Below, piece by piece: positions 5,950 to 6,107 of a stretch of DNA of 6,107 bases. The notes under the pieces were generated by a model. The model was not told where the DNA came from. It worked only from the letters and a program-made list of their open reading frames with translations, and made no database searches. Made by a program: the position numbers and the translations under genes. The stretch is from Paludibacter sp. (lineage in GTDB: Bacteria > Bacteroidota > Bacteroidia > Bacteroidales > Paludibacteraceae), in NCBI GenBank assembly GCA_028748945.1, contig JAQTOL010000109.1, forward strand, positions 2,944 to 9,050, written 5' to 3'. How positions within the stretch are numbered: the stretch's first letter is position 1; the number at the start of each line of letters is the position of its first letter.

Positions 5950-6107
5950 ATGGAAAAGCAATTAAATAAGAAAAGAGTAGCCGTTCTGGCTACCGATGGT
6001 TTTGAACAGTCGGAATTTAAGAAGCCAATAAAAGCGCTTAAAAACGAAGGAATTTTAGTGGATGTATTATCATTAAAAGAAGGAAAAATAAGGGGTTGGA
6101 AAGAAAC
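5950..6107 (+). CDS. DJ-1/PfpI family stress protein (YhbO/general stress protein 18-like), N-terminal part, cut by window
   Basis: The first 52 residues of a DJ-1/PfpI superfamily protein. The start reads KRVAVLATDGFEQSEF (8-23), the first beta-strand and conserved Glu-bearing turn (GFEQSE, with Glu19 or Glu22 the expected partner of the catalytic Cys), then a P..AL...GI.VDVLS pattern and GKIRGW (45-50), all standard for the PfpI/YhbO branch. The nucleophilic Cys and the rest of the ~170-190-residue domain are beyond the right edge, so activity cannot be judged. Members act as stress proteins and have been linked to carbonyl, peroxide and acid resistance, with debated deglycase and protease activities. 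It starts 45 nt after the second hydrolase with no recognisable terminator between, so co-transcription is plausible. Confidence 0.88.
   Translation, partial: MEKQLNKKRVAVLATDGFEQSEFKKPIKALKNEGILVDVLSLKEGKIRGWKE

Noticed and set aside
4193..5952. Shared TCATG at the starts of three downstream genes (4204, 5053, 5950)
   Set aside because: The three bases before ATG agree, but the match is only ATC plus the start codon in A/T-rich leaders, so it may be chance.

Overview
The window is an AT-rich stretch with genes on the + strand only. It is most likely from a member of the Bacteroidota. This rests on the protein style (Lys/Asn/Ile-rich homologues typical of that phylum), the A/T-rich and mostly Shine-Dalgarno-free leaders, and a small collagen-motif lipoprotein of a type common there. 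Placement below phylum is not supported by anything visible. Both edges cut genes: the left edge holds the last ~154 codons of a type III polyketide synthase, and the right edge holds the first 52 codons of a DJ-1/PfpI family protein.

Region 1 (1-2630) is a tight run: type III polyketide synthase C-terminus, an ICMT-like membrane methyltransferase (4 nt gap), a small FAD/NAD(P)H reductase of the ferredoxin-NADP reductase fold (22 nt gap) and an alpha/beta hydrolase (18 nt gap from the preferred start). The synthase-methyltransferase pair matches the known bpsA-bpsB (Bacillus) and srsA-srsB (Streptomyces) arrangement, which makes alkylpyrones or alkylresorcinols and O-methylates them. The reductase sits where srsC, a flavoprotein hydroxylase, sits in Streptomyces, so a redox step on the lipid is a reasonable guess.

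Region 2 (2642-4129) is a complete small-subunit haem catalase starting 11 nt after the hydrolase. It is followed by a short inverted repeat overlapping its stop codon and a 74-nt spacer, the longest intergenic gap in the window and the most likely transcription boundary.

Region 3 (4204-6107) holds a small lipoprotein with four collagen-like Gly-X-Y triplets, a one-base-overlapping 87-residue protein of unknown function, a second alpha/beta hydrolase related to the chloroperoxidase/arylesterase group, and the start of a DJ-1/PfpI stress protein.

Taken together the locus reads as a membrane phenolic-lipid pathway placed next to peroxide and carbonyl-stress functions (catalase, DJ-1/PfpI, haloperoxidase-type hydrolase, flavin reductase). 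Each family assignment is well supported. That they form one functional module is inference from gene order. No mobile element, RNA gene, CRISPR array or intergenic stretch over 75 nt is present.
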